This document shows positions 50,083-59,128 of a stretch of 64,000 nucleotides of DNA, piece after piece. The DNA comes from Emticicia aquatica (GTDB lineage: Bacteria > Bacteroidota > Bacteroidia > Cytophagales > Spirosomataceae). Below the pieces are notes generated by a model that was given only the letters and a program-made list of their open reading frames with translations, was not told the origin of the DNA and searched no databases. The stretch spans positions 186,001 through 250,000 of the forward strand of contig NZ_CAKLPY010000003.1 in NCBI RefSeq assembly GCF_923079645.1, in the 5' to 3' direction. Every line of letters begins with the position of its first letter. The first letter of the stretch is position 1. A program made the position numbers and the translations under genes.

Positions 50083-51165
50083 TTATTCCATTTTTTTCAA
50101 TTCTTTCAAAAGCATATCAATTTGTTCCATTGTGTTGGATGGAAAATTAGAAATTCTGATTTGAGTATCTTTATTTGGGCCGTAACCGCTTCCAACAATC
50201 ATGTTTTTGGTTTTCAAAGTTTCAATAATTGCCTTTGATGATTTTTTGGTATCGGCTACAACAACTGTTTTTGAACGATGCTCAGGATTTTTTACCGCAA
50301 TGCTACATAAACTGCTAGTTTCGAGATACTTATAAATCTTCTTGGCTTTTTCGTCCGTTTCCTTTCTGATATTGTCGATGCCTGTTTTATTCATTTCTTC
50401 GGCAACTTTTCCGAGTAAATATATTCCCAAAACATTTGGTGTAGCAGGCGTTTCGTATGTTTCATAATTTTTCCAAAGTACGGGCAAATTATGATGAGCT
50501 CCGATAGTTAAACCTTCATATTTCGACAATCTTTTTGCTTTTTCTAGGCACTTTTCGTTGGCAATCCAAACGCCCAAACCTGCTGGTAAACCAAAGGCTT
50601 TTTGTACTGAAAAGAAAGCAGTATCAATCAACTCTAGGTCTAATTCAGGAATTGGAGCTGAAGAAACCATATCAACTGCCATCAAACGCTTTTGGTTGCT
50701 GCGTTTGAGTTTATGAATATCTGCTTCACGCATTTGCACGCCTGTGCTAGTTTCGTTTTGGGTTACACAGATAAGTTCGGCGTATTCGGGAACTTCAATT
50801 TCTCCGTAACTGAAACCTTCGCCAATCGGTTTCTCAAATTTATGAGCAAACTTTTGTGCTGAAACGGCGTATTTATAAAACTTGTCTGAAAAAGAACCAT
50901 TTACTAAGTGAAAACTTTCGTGTTCGACCAAATTTAATAGAATTCGTTCCCAAACTTCCGATGCCGAACCTGTAAAGAAAATACCCGATGATTCAGGAAT
51001 ATTCATTAATATACGTAGATTTTCAACGCAATGTTGATAAATTTTACGAAATTGTCCGCTTCGATGTGAAATTGAACCGATTTGCTCGTCAATTGCTTGA
51101 CGCATAAAATCTTCAAATTTTGGATTCAACTCAGCGGGGCCGGCAGTGAAATAAATGTTTTTCAT
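50083..51165 (-). CDS. Class V aminotransferase, phosphoserine-aminotransferase-like
   Basis: 360 residues, PLP-dependent class V fold. T-A-G-P-A-E-L opens the chain, S-H-R-S-G-Q-F follows at about 33-39 and the PLP-binding Lys is in F-F-S-V-Q-K-A-F-G-L-P. The R-I-S-N-F-P end block suits the SerC/alanine-glyoxylate group. The opening differs from typical Bacteroidota SerC (S-A-G-P-C-I-L), so the exact substrate is uncertain. No serA neighbour is present. Confidence 0.82.
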   Translation of the reverse strand: MKNIYFTAGPAELNPKFEDFMRQAIDEQIGSISHRSGQFRKIYQHCVENLRILMNIPESSGIFFTGSASEVWERILLNLVEHESFHLVNGSFSDKFYKYAVSAQKFAHKFEKPIGEGFSYGEIEVPEYAELICVTQNETSTGVQMREADIHKLKRSNQKRLMAVDMVSSAPIPELDLELIDTAFFSVQKAFGLPAGLGVWIANEKCLEKAKRLSKYEGLTIGAHHNLPVLWKNYETYETPATPNVLGIYLLGKVAEEMNKTGIDNIRKETDEKAKKIYKYLETSSLCSIAVKNPEHRSKTVVVADTKKSSKAIIETLKTKNMIVGSGYGPNKDTQIRISNFPSNTMEQIDMLLKELKKME

Positions 51166-51308
51166 GAATTGTTTTGTTTCGGAGAATTCAAAATTAAAAA
51201 AAGTCAGCGAAAGCGTTATCTTGATTGTTATAAATGCTTTAAAAAATATAATTCTTTCTTGAATAGTTATTATAATGTTAAGTCATTTCCTAATTCAATC
51301 ATCAAAAT

Positions 51309-52541
51309 TTATTCGGGCAAAAATGTAAGATAACTCAATTGTGATTCGTCAAACATATCGTGCGTAATCTCTTGAAGCTCAGCCGCTTCAATACTTTTTA
51401 TTTCGGAGAAAATATTTTCGAGTGATTCTACTTTTCCAACGTCCAAAATACTTTTTGCCATCATCAACATAAAACTCTGATTACTTTCTTCTGACATGGC
51501 CAATTGTCCCATTAATTGCTCCTTGACAGTGTGTAATTGTAGTTTTCCAAGTGGTTTTTCTTTCAAAATTTGCATTTCCTTCAAAATCAACGCATTGGCT
51601 TTTTCAAGATTTGATTTATCGGTTGCGAAATAAATACCTAAAAAACCAGTATCTGTAAATGGCGAATAAGTAGCGTCAATGCCGTAAACCAATCCATATT
51701 TTTCTCGCAAAGTCATGTTAAGGCGAGAATTCATGCCTGGCCCGCCAAAAAGATTAATGAGCATAAAAAATGGCAAACGTCGCTCGTCTAGCATGGCATA
51801 AGAAGGGCGGCCGATGGCACAATGAGCTTGTGTGATTTTTTTCGGAATCGTGATTCTTTGTGCTTGATAATCATTCGGCGGAATTCGCTTCAAATCAGAT
51901 TTTTTTGCAGGAATATCTTTCAAATATTTTTCTGCAATTTTTATGGCTTTGTTAAAAGGAATATTGCCAACGATTGACATGACAATTTTTTCAGTGTCCA
52001 TATTTTCGGCAATAAAATCTTGTAACTCCTTGCGAGTAAAGCCTTTAACGCTTTCTTGAGTGCCCAAAATATTCGCTCCTAGTTGGTGATTTGCAAATAC
52101 AATTTCATCAAAATCATCTTGCAAAGCATCTTCAGGCGAATCTTGATACATCGACATTTCTTCCAAAATTACGCCTCGTTCTTTCTCAATTTGGTTTTCA
52201 GGAAAAACCGAATCGAAGGTAATATCAGCCAATAATTCTACTGATTTCTCGAAGTGAGCGTCAAGAACGGATGCGTAGAAACATATCTTTTCTTTGGTTG
52301 TATAGGCGTTTAATTCGCCACCAACAGACTCTAATCTATTAATAATATGGTAAGATTTCCGCTTTTTCGTACCTTTGAACGCCATGTGTTCCCAAAAGTG
52401 AGCAAGGCCAAGTTGATTCGGTTTTTCGTCACGGCTACCCATATCAAGCATGAGTCCGCAATGAACGACTTGCGTATAAGGCACTTGTCGGTGAGCAATT
52501 CGGATGCCGTTGGGCAATGTATGTATTTGATATTCGGTCAT
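51309..52541 (-). CDS. M16 family zinc peptidase
   Basis: 410 residues, processing-peptidase type. The inverted zinc motif H-x2-E-H is in A-H-F-W-E-H-M-A-F-K-G-T at about 47-58, with the third ligand Glu in V-I-L-E-E-M-S about 76 residues on. The G-P-G-M-N-S-R-L and Y-G-L-V-Y pattern of the C-terminal half is also typical. No signal peptide is evident. It would cleave small proteins or peptides. Confidence 0.93.
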   Translation of the reverse strand: MTEYQIHTLPNGIRIAHRQVPYTQVVHCGLMLDMGSRDEKPNQLGLAHFWEHMAFKGTKKRKSYHIINRLESVGGELNAYTTKEKICFYASVLDAHFEKSVELLADITFDSVFPENQIEKERGVILEEMSMYQDSPEDALQDDFDEIVFANHQLGANILGTQESVKGFTRKELQDFIAENMDTEKIVMSIVGNIPFNKAIKIAEKYLKDIPAKKSDLKRIPPNDYQAQRITIPKKITQAHCAIGRPSYAMLDERRLPFFMLINLFGGPGMNSRLNMTLREKYGLVYGIDATYSPFTDTGFLGIYFATDKSNLEKANALILKEMQILKEKPLGKLQLHTVKEQLMGQLAMSEESNQSFMLMMAKSILDVGKVESLENIFSEIKSIEAAELQEITHDMFDESQLSYLTFLPE

Positions 52542-52680
52542 AAACTCCTCGCAATAGGCTCTTGTGGTAGGGTTTTAGGCTTTATTTATTGATTTAAGGC
52601 ATAAATTGTACCGCATAAAGCATATAGCCAAATAATGATAGTCTAATATTTATTGACAAAATTAAGCAAAAGATAGTTCA

Positions 52681-53769
52681 ATGCGAATAGGATTTGATGC
52701 AAAAAGGGCTTTTAATAACCAAACTGGTTTAGGCAATTACAGCAGGTTTATTATTGAAGCCTTGCTAAAATATGCCCCCGAAAACGAATTTTTGGCATAT
52801 ACGCCAAAACCGCCAAAGTCTGAAAACAATAGTTTACGTTTACCAATTAAAACGCCAACATCGCTGATTGGCGGTGGATTATGGCGTAGTTGGCTCATTA
52901 ATGATGATTTGAGAAGAGATAAGATTAGGATTTATCACGGGTTAAGTAACGAAATCCCTTACAGAATTCAGCAATCGGGTGTAAAATCAGTAGTGACAAT
53001 TCATGATTTGATTTTTTTGCGTTATCCAGAGTTATATCCTGCGATTGATAGATTCTTTTATCAAAAAAAGTTTCGGTATGCTTGCGAAAATGCTGATGCA
53101 ATTGTGGCAATAAGCCAACAAACGAAAGATGATATTATGGAATTCTACAAAATTCCGTCGGAACGCATCAAAATAATTTATCAAGATTGCCAGTCAATAT
53201 TTCATCAGAAGCTTGATAGTCAATTGATTAATGAAACAAAATATAAATATTTACTCAAAAAACCGTACTTGATTTGTGTGTCTTCATTCAGTGAAAGAAA
53301 AAATCAAAAACGCTTTATTGAAGCTTTTTTATCCTTAAATCTGAAAGAGTATGAGTTGGTGCTGGTTGGAGGAAAATCGAAATATGCGGAAGAAATAGCG
53401 AAAGAATCCCCTGAAGGCGTAAAATTTTTATTTGGTGTTCCTTCGGCAGATTTGCCTGCTTTGTACCAAGGTGCTTCATTGTGTGTTTATCCTTCTTTTT
53501 TTGAAGGTTTTGGCATTCCGATCGTTGAAGCTTTGCACAGTGGTGTTTCGGTTGTAGCAGCTACTGGCTCATGTTTGGAAGAGGCTGGCGGAAACGGTGC
53601 GTTGTATGCTAATCCGTTGAATGTGAGTGATTTAGCAAGTAAAATACAACAAGTTTTGAGTAATGAATCTTTGAGAAATAAATTGATTTTGAAAGGAAAA
53701 GAACATATCAAACAGTTTTCGGCTGAACGAATTGCGGGACAATTAGTAGAACTTTATAAAGCAATATAA
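52681..53769 (+). CDS. Glycosyltransferase family 4 protein
   Basis: 362-residue GT-B glycosyltransferase. The N-terminal G-x-G-N-Y loop is in N-Q-T-G-L-G-N-Y-S-R, the donor site E-x7-E is in F-F-E-G-F-G-I-P-I-V-E-A, and C-V-S-S-F-S-E-R-K-N opens the C-terminal half. It uses a nucleotide sugar and is probably involved in cell-surface glycans; no sugar cluster surrounds it. Its stop directly abuts the stop of the convergent LysE gene. Confidence 0.92.
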   Translation: MRIGFDAKRAFNNQTGLGNYSRFIIEALLKYAPENEFLAYTPKPPKSENNSLRLPIKTPTSLIGGGLWRSWLINDDLRRDKIRIYHGLSNEIPYRIQQSGVKSVVTIHDLIFLRYPELYPAIDRFFYQKKFRYACENADAIVAISQQTKDDIMEFYKIPSERIKIIYQDCQSIFHQKLDSQLINETKYKYLLKKPYLICVSSFSERKNQKRFIEAFLSLNLKEYELVLVGGKSKYAEEIAKESPEGVKFLFGVPSADLPALYQGASLCVYPSFFEGFGIPIVEALHSGVSVVAATGSCLEEAGGNGALYANPLNVSDLASKIQQVLSNESLRNKLILKGKEHIKQFSAERIAGQLVELYKAI

Positions 53770-54399
53770 TTAGTTTTTCAATGCAATTTGTAAGCCTAAA
53801 CCAATCAAAACTGCTCCTGAGATTTTGTTTTGGATTTTCCAGAATTGTTGGAAATTGCTGAGTTTAGCAACGATTTTACTGAAAAGTAAAGCAATCAGAA
53901 TATTGACAACTGTTCCCGAAAAATTAAACCAAAGTCCTAAAAAAAGGATTTGATTAGTAATATCTGCTGAATGGTTATTGATAAACTGAGGTAAAAAAGC
54001 CAAGAAAAAAAGCGACACTTTTGGATTTAAAACGTTTGTTATTGCTCCTTGTTGCAGGGTTTTGAGATTCGTTTTTGTATCACTTTTATTTTGACTAAAA
54101 ATCATCGTCGAAGGTTTTTCTATAAAACTTCTAAAACCAATATAAATCAGATAAGCCGCTCCTGCATATCGAATGATATTAAACAAAATTTCTGACTGTC
54201 GAATAATTACTGAAAGCCCTACAACAGAAGCAAAAATATGCACAAAACAACCCAAACCGATACCAAATGCAGCGAAAATGCCCGCTTTTGTGCCATAACT
54301 TAAACTTCTAGAAATAACAAAAACCATGTCGTTTCCTGGTGTGATATTAAGCATTAAAGCTGCTAAAACAAAGAGAGTAAATTGTTGAAAATCAGGCAT
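53770..54399 (-). CDS. LysE/RhtB-family amino acid exporter
   Basis: 209-residue inner-membrane protein with about six hydrophobic helices. The family opening L-N-I-T-P-G-N-D-M-V-F-V-I-S-R-S (about 18-33), the G-A-A-Y-L-I-Y-I-G block and N-V-L-N-P-K-V-S-L-F-F-L-A-F-L-P-Q-F are all diagnostic. It exports amino acids or analogues. It leads to, or overlaps transcript with, the GNAT gene 12 bases upstream. Confidence 0.93.
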   Translation of the reverse strand: MPDFQQFTLFVLAALMLNITPGNDMVFVISRSLSYGTKAGIFAAFGIGLGCFVHIFASVVGLSVIIRQSEILFNIIRYAGAAYLIYIGFRSFIEKPSTMIFSQNKSDTKTNLKTLQQGAITNVLNPKVSLFFLAFLPQFINNHSADITNQILFLGLWFNFSGTVVNILIALLFSKIVAKLSNFQQFWKIQNKISGAVLIGLGLQIALKN

Positions 54400-54411
54400 T
54401 TGTTTGATATT

Positions 54412-54864
54412 TTAAATCTCTTTTTTCATGCAAATACTTTTATCCAAACCAATATATGGGCCATAGTTTTGGATGATTTGGAAGCCTTGTTTTTGGTACA
54501 AAGCAATGGCAGAAGCTTGTTTATAAAGCGTTTCCAGCACTAAAGCTTTGAAGCCCAATTCAGCGGCCCATTTTTCTAATTCACTCAAAATCAAAGGAGC
54601 AATGCCCAATCCACGACTTTCTGGTTTGACAAACATTCGCTTGATTTCGGCGGTTTCAGTATCCAATTTTTTAAAACACCCACAGCCAACGGCTTGATGC
54701 TCGATATAAGCAATTACAACTGTATTATTTTTGTCGATTACATTATAAGTGTCATATTCGGCTTGAGTTTCAGGATATTGCTCCCATAAATGAGCATCTA
54801 ACAATGCCACCAAAGGAGCAAAATCTGGATTTTCGCTTGTAGTTCGGATAGTTTTTACCATCAA
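54412..54864 (-). CDS. GNAT N-acetyltransferase
   Basis: 150-residue GCN5-related acetyltransferase. The acetyl-CoA loop is in V-K-P-E-S-R-G-L-G-I-A (about 83-93), after the E-I-K-R-M-F strand, and Y-K-Q-A-S-A-I-A-L-Y-Q-K-Q-G-F closes the fold. Substrate unknown. Starts 5 bases after the YciI-like stop, 12 bases before LysE, so the three form an operon. Confidence 0.9.
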   Translation of the reverse strand: MMVKTIRTTSENPDFAPLVALLDAHLWEQYPETQAEYDTYNVIDKNNTVVIAYIEHQAVGCGCFKKLDTETAEIKRMFVKPESRGLGIAPLILSELEKWAAELGFKALVLETLYKQASAIALYQKQGFQIIQNYGPYIGLDKSICMKKEI

Positions 54865-54869
54865 TATTA

Positions 54870-55160
54870 TTAGATATTTGCTACTCTAAATGGCATTACT
54901 TCGACAAATTTCCAAACTCCTTCTTTAATATAAGGCTCATTATCATACCATTCTTGCATTTTTTCGTCGTTTTCAAATTGCAGAATCATCACTGAGCCAA
55001 TCATTTTTTCGTTATCGTCAAGCATTGCTCCACCAACTATAAAATTATTATTGGCTTTTAATGCTTTTGCTCCAGCCAAATGCTCTGGTCGAGCTGACAT
55101 TCTGCGATCAAGTGCTGCTTCATCTTTGCCATCTTGAGCAACTACTACGTATTGTTTCAT
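54870..55160 (-). CDS. YciI-like protein
   Basis: 96 residues of the YciI/dimeric ferredoxin-like fold. The R-x-x-H of A-R-P-E-H and the G-G-A-M-L-D ... I-G-S-V-M-I-L-Q-F strand pattern with D-P/N-E-P-Y near the end are the family marks. Role uncertain; many are small hydrolase-like or stress proteins. First gene of the YciI-GNAT-LysE operon. Confidence 0.9.
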   Translation of the reverse strand: MKQYVVVAQDGKDEAALDRRMSARPEHLAGAKALKANNNFIVGGAMLDDNEKMIGSVMILQFENDEKMQEWYDNEPYIKEGVWKFVEVMPFRVANI

Positions 55161-55302
55161 AAGATTTGTTTTTATTGTAATAATGCAAAGAAAACAGTTT
55201 TTTATATTCTTTTGATTAGCTGATTATTTTAAATTTATTTATTTTTTAAAAAATGTGACTTCATTAGATATTTTTAGTCTAAGCGGTTTTTAATAAATAA
55301 AA

Positions 55303-55332
55303 AAAGCGTTGCCAAAACTTTGGCAACGCTTT
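55303..55332 (-). terminator. Terminator of the lipoprotein gene
   Basis: Perfect 14-base arms (55303-55316 and 55319-55332) followed on the minus strand by a long T-run. It lies in the 285-base gap 55161-55445, in which no gene is visible. Confidence 0.9.
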
Positions 55333-55445
55333 CCGACGAAATAAACGTGTTACTAACCTTTTTCTATTATTTCCGAGAAAAATTGAAAAATTAACATTCA
55401 GTTTAGCTATTATCTAGCTTTTTATATGATAACAGGCCTTTGATT

Positions 55446-56387
55446 TTATTTGCTGCCTTTACCACCTTTTCCTCTCTTTCTTTCTTTTTCAACTGTTACA
55501 CCGTCGGTAGTTTCAGTATATTTTAAATCACAAGTGCCATCGCCATAATCTACTATGGTTTTAACACCAGCAGCTGTTATAATTTCTTCCGTTCCGCTCA
55601 CTGGGAAACCCTTTGAACAAGTGTTTTTTGATACCAATGCTTTCGTAATATTGCTAGAAAACGAAGTTCCATCGCTTGATTTTCCAGTTGTTGAGCCTGT
55701 TACTGACGACTCGTCATCGCTACGGTCGGAAGTTCCTTTATTATCAATACTTCTGATGCGTGAACTCGTATAAGTAATCGTTTTGTTTGTATTTGAATTC
55801 AAAACTGTAATAGTAGCCAATTTTTCGCTGGCAGTTGCTTTACCATTTACAACTGTTGTAGTGATGGTATGTGTGCCATTGACTGTAAGTGAATCACGCT
55901 TTAAATTATCATAAGTAACTGTTCTAACCAATGTTCCCGAAAAAGTAGAATCAGGTTTAACAGGCATCGTAATGGTCATTTTTCCGCCTACTTCTTTATC
56001 TCCGCATACGCCACCAGCAACCGCAGTGAAGTCATAAACGATAGAAATTACATTATTTGTAACTGTTTTTGTAACAGTAGCACAATTGCCATCTTTTCCT
56101 TTCCAAGGTTTGTCCCATCCCAATCCTAGCATCGGGAAATGTCCGTTTCCACCTTTATCAAGTGTTTCGCCAGTTTCACGGAAGTTTCTACCACCAAAAG
56201 GCAAAAATGTGGCATCATCGGCCAATTGATACGCTGATTCTGATTGTTCGTTTACCGTTTGATTGTCAGAAACTACGTTTGCGGCTTGATTACTAGAAGT
56301 TACATTTGTGTCATTTTTATCGCAAGAAACAACTGCGATCCCAAGAGCGATACTTAATGTTACAATTTTGAAAAAATTGGTTTTCAT
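55446..56387 (-). CDS. Lipoprotein of unknown function
   Basis: 313 residues with a lipoprotein signal: hydrophobic helix and lipobox V-V-S-C22, followed by acidic D-K-N-D, which resembles the Bacteroidota surface-lipoprotein export tag. A Ser/Asn/Thr-rich linker leads to a beta-rich domain with two Cys (C-A-T-V-T, G-V-C-G-D) and Thr-rich repeated strands. The end is highly basic (K-R-G-K-G-G-K-G-S-K). Not a family I recognise. Long 327-base divergent upstream region shared with the MFS gene. Confidence 0.75.
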   Translation of the reverse strand: MKTNFFKIVTLSIALGIAVVSCDKNDTNVTSSNQAANVVSDNQTVNEQSESAYQLADDATFLPFGGRNFRETGETLDKGGNGHFPMLGLGWDKPWKGKDGNCATVTKTVTNNVISIVYDFTAVAGGVCGDKEVGGKMTITMPVKPDSTFSGTLVRTVTYDNLKRDSLTVNGTHTITTTVVNGKATASEKLATITVLNSNTNKTITYTSSRIRSIDNKGTSDRSDDESSVTGSTTGKSSDGTSFSSNITKALVSKNTCSKGFPVSGTEEIITAAGVKTIVDYGDGTCDLKYTETTDGVTVEKERKRGKGGKGSK

Positions 56388-56714
56388 TTCGGTTTTTTTA
56401 GTTTAAGAGTAATACAGAATAATTATTGTGTACACATCTTTTCATAGAAATAGAACAGTAAGGATTTGAAATTATGGTTATTTTGAGATTAATGACGCTG
56501 GGTTTGACAAAAAAGGTTGCACAAGGTTTAAAAGAAAAAATAAAAACTTTTTCACTCAAGATTAATCGGAGAGATTTTATCGTATAATATTTTAGCTGAG
56601 AAAACCCTTTCGCTTTTAAAAAAATGACTCTATTTTTGTGAAAAATCTCCTAAAACATTCGCAAAAACCTTATCAAAATAAATATCTCCCTTCGGAGTCG
56701 GAGGTTTTTGAATT
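56388..56714. other. Divergent intergenic region with MFS promoter
   Basis: 327 bases between the lipoprotein gene and the MFS gene. On the plus side there is a promoter-like pair (see separate entry) and a short GC-rich stem (about 56686-56703) just before the MFS start. No gene or larger repeat was seen. Confidence 0.6.
56608..56638 (+). promoter_or_regulatory. Promoter of the MFS gene
   Basis: TTTC (56608-56611, one mismatch to TTTG), 19 bases, TATTTTTG (56631-56638): good spacing and a matching -7 box, about 76 bases before ATG 56715. Confidence 0.6.
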
Positions 56715-57899
56715 ATGAAACAACAATCCACCAGTATTTTTTCGCTTCAATTTTGGCTACTCTGTATCAGTTCGTTTGTGTTTTTTTCAAGCTTCAATAT
56801 GCTGATTCCCGAACTACCTGATTATCTGACAAGTTTGGGGGGAGAAGATTATAAAGGTTTGATAATCAGCCTTTTTACGTTGACAGCAGGATTGTCAAGA
56901 CCATTTAGTGGACGATTAACCGACCGTATTGGGAGAGTTCCTGTGATGGCTTTTGGCTCGTTGGTGTGTTTTGTTTGTGGTTTTTTTTATCCAATAGTTA
57001 CAACGGTTTATCCATTTTTATTTTTGCGTTTGGTACATGGGTTTTCAACTGGTTTTAAACCAACAGGAACGGCCGCTTATATTGCCGATATTGTTCCAAT
57101 CAATCGAAGAGGTGAGGCAATGGGCATGCACGGTTTATTGGGTGGACTAGGAATGGCTTTCGGCCCAGCGTTGGGTAGCTGGATTGCTGATACTTTTTCG
57201 ATAAATGTGCTATTTTATGTTTCATCGATGTTTGCACTTATTTCGATTGCTATTCTATATAATATTAAGGAAACATTACCGAAAACTCATCAGGAAAAGT
57301 TTACGATAAATTCGCTTAAAATCAAACGGGAAGACATGTTTGACCCAATGGTTTTACCCGCCGCAATTGTTATTTTTTTGACATCGTTTAGTTTTGGCTC
57401 AATCGTAACGCTTACTCCCGATTTAAGTAAAAGTATTGGGTTAAAAAACAAGGGTTTTTATTTCTTGGTATATACGTTAGCATCGCTTTTTATTAGGGTT
57501 GTTGCAGGAAAGTTTTCTGATAAAAATGGTCGAATTTCGGTTTTACGCTGGGGTTGTATGACTTTGTTGGTAGCGATGACACTGACTACTTTTGCCAGTA
57601 ATATTTATATTTTTGTAGCAGCGGCTATTTTTTTTGGTTTAGGAATGGGCGTTGTTTCGCCGATTACGCAAGCTTGGACTGTCGATTTGTGCGAAGAAGA
57701 AAATCGTGGTCGAGCTTTAGCAACTATGTATATTTCTCTTGAAGCGGGTATTGGTTTGGGAGCTTTGTTTTCTGCATGGATTTACCAAAATGATGCTTCT
57801 CGCTTCCCGATTGCTTTTGCTTCAATGGGTAGTTTAACAATTCTTGCCTTGATTTATTTATACTCGCCTAAAATTCGTCGTATGAAAGCCAATGATTAA
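56715..57899 (+). CDS. MFS transporter
   Basis: 394 residues with about 12 hydrophobic helices. Motif A of the major facilitator superfamily is G-R-L-T-D-R-I-G-R-V-P (about 66-76), repeated as G-K-F-S-D-K-N-G-R in the second half. Such carriers often export drugs or import small organic compounds; the substrate is not readable. Its stop overlaps the stop of the convergent Nudix gene in TTAA. Confidence 0.92.
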   Translation: MKQQSTSIFSLQFWLLCISSFVFFSSFNMLIPELPDYLTSLGGEDYKGLIISLFTLTAGLSRPFSGRLTDRIGRVPVMAFGSLVCFVCGFFYPIVTTVYPFLFLRLVHGFSTGFKPTGTAAYIADIVPINRRGEAMGMHGLLGGLGMAFGPALGSWIADTFSINVLFYVSSMFALISIAILYNIKETLPKTHQEKFTINSLKIKREDMFDPMVLPAAIVIFLTSFSFGSIVTLTPDLSKSIGLKNKGFYFLVYTLASLFIRVVAGKFSDKNGRISVLRWGCMTLLVAMTLTTFASNIYIFVAAAIFFGLGMGVVSPITQAWTVDLCEEENRGRALATMYISLEAGIGLGALFSAWIYQNDASRFPIAFASMGSLTILALIYLYSPKIRRMKAND

Positions 57900-58342
57900 A
57901 ACCACGCTTGGTCAATTTTTCCGATATACTTATTAGATAAATTTCCTGTTAAAAAGGCTTTTATCTGATTTGAAATATTGGGATACAAGTTTACTTTTTC
58001 AATTGCGTCAATTTCAAGCCATTTTATTGCTAAAGCCGATGTTTCTTTTGGATTTAAAATAGGTTGTCCTTCTATTATTTTTCCTTCAAAAAGTAAGTGC
58101 AATGTTTGCTTTTTTTGTTCGCCATCAGCGTGTATTTCTCCTACTAAAATCAATTCACCGACAGAAACCTCGATGCCTAGCTCTTCAACCATTTCACGAG
58201 CTAAGGCATTGCTCAGGTATTCTCCTAATTCTAAATTCCCGCCAGGCAAATTATAAACATCCTGACCGCCGTAATTATACTGCATCGTTAGGATTTTTTG
58301 GTTTACTATTATCAGAATTGCTGGTCGTATTTTGATTGCCAT
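57896..58342 (-). CDS. Nudix hydrolase
   Basis: 148 residues. The Nudix box G-x5-E-x7-R-E-U-x-E-E-x-G-U is complete in N-L-P-G-G-N-L-E-L-G-E-Y ... R-E-M-V-E-E-L-G-I. It hydrolyses nucleoside diphosphates linked to other groups with Mg2+. Convergent with the MFS gene, sharing four bases. Confidence 0.94.
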   Translation of the reverse strand: MAIKIRPAILIIVNQKILTMQYNYGGQDVYNLPGGNLELGEYLSNALAREMVEELGIEVSVGELILVGEIHADGEQKKQTLHLLFEGKIIEGQPILNPKETSALAIKWLEIDAIEKVNLYPNISNQIKAFLTGNLSNKYIGKIDQAWF

Positions 58343-58528
58343 TGCAGAAGTTTTATTGAATAAAAAAACAGTGTTTCATCTAAGCAAAAATAAGCATAAT
58401 TTTCCAAAATTTGTTTTGGCACGCCTTTTGATACCGCTTAATAACAAAATAAAACTTTTTGCTAAAATTTTGATACCTACAAATGTTCAATTTTTAAATA
58501 ATTAACTTAGAAAAAAATTGCTGTAAAA

Positions 58529-59059
58529 ATGAAAAATTCACCAAATTATAAACTTAATGTAATCGTATTAGTATTAAGTTTATCGCCAGTGCTAGGCTTT
58601 TCACAATGTACAAAAGAGCCTCCTGAAATACAATTACCACAAGAAGAAAAGAAAAAAATCATCAAGATTCAGTGTATAATTAATGGAAAAATTGCTCCGC
58701 CAAATTTGGCACTTGGTCGAAAAGATATTGATTTAACTCTGAAAACTTTTCCATTTTATGAGCAAGACCGTAAAGAACACAAAGAATTAGTCGTGAAAGA
58801 ATTTGATGTTTCATTGCTTCGAGACGGAAAAAGAGTTGCCAATCAGGTTATTTTTGGGAATGGTTCGATTGCTTTTTTGGCATCGATGGCAAAAAATGAA
58901 GATACATATTTAATACAAGTAAGAGAGGTTTTTGAAAAAACCAAGGAAGGCGATTTGAAACCTTACGCTAAAGGAGTAATCAAATTGGCATACTTATTTT
59001 ACGACCTTGATGTTTTTAAGCCCGTTGGAAATGCAATTAGTGCTGTTGAAGTGAAATAA
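58529..59059 (+). CDS. Secreted hypothetical protein
   Basis: 176 residues with a Sec signal ending near F24-S-Q. A charged, Pro-rich start of the mature chain (P-P-E-I-Q-L-P-Q-E-E-K-K-K) is followed by a beta-rich domain (I-Q-C-I-I-N-G-K-I-A-P, D-V-S-L-L-R-D-G-K-R-V). I do not recognise the family. Monocistronic, followed by a terminator. Confidence 0.7.
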   Translation: MKNSPNYKLNVIVLVLSLSPVLGFSQCTKEPPEIQLPQEEKKKIIKIQCIINGKIAPPNLALGRKDIDLTLKTFPFYEQDRKEHKELVVKEFDVSLLRDGKRVANQVIFGNGSIAFLASMAKNEDTYLIQVREVFEKTKEGDLKPYAKGVIKLAYLFYDLDVFKPVGNAISAVEVK

Positions 59060-59075
59060 TAACTGTTTGAATTGG

Positions 59076-59107
59076 AAAAAGCGTCGGTTGAAAAACTGAC
59101 GCTTTTT
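59076..59107. terminator. Terminator between the secreted protein and the peptidase gene
   Basis: Arms of about 13 bases (59076-59089 and 59094-59107) with one mismatch and flanking A/T runs; serves both convergent genes. Confidence 0.8.
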
Positions 59108-59128
59108 TTATGTATTTATTGGATAAAA

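Noticed and set aside
56686-56710. Short GC-rich stem just before the MFS start, read as an attenuator
   Set aside because: Only four to five paired bases and several alternative pairings; no leader peptide or second hairpin to support attenuation.
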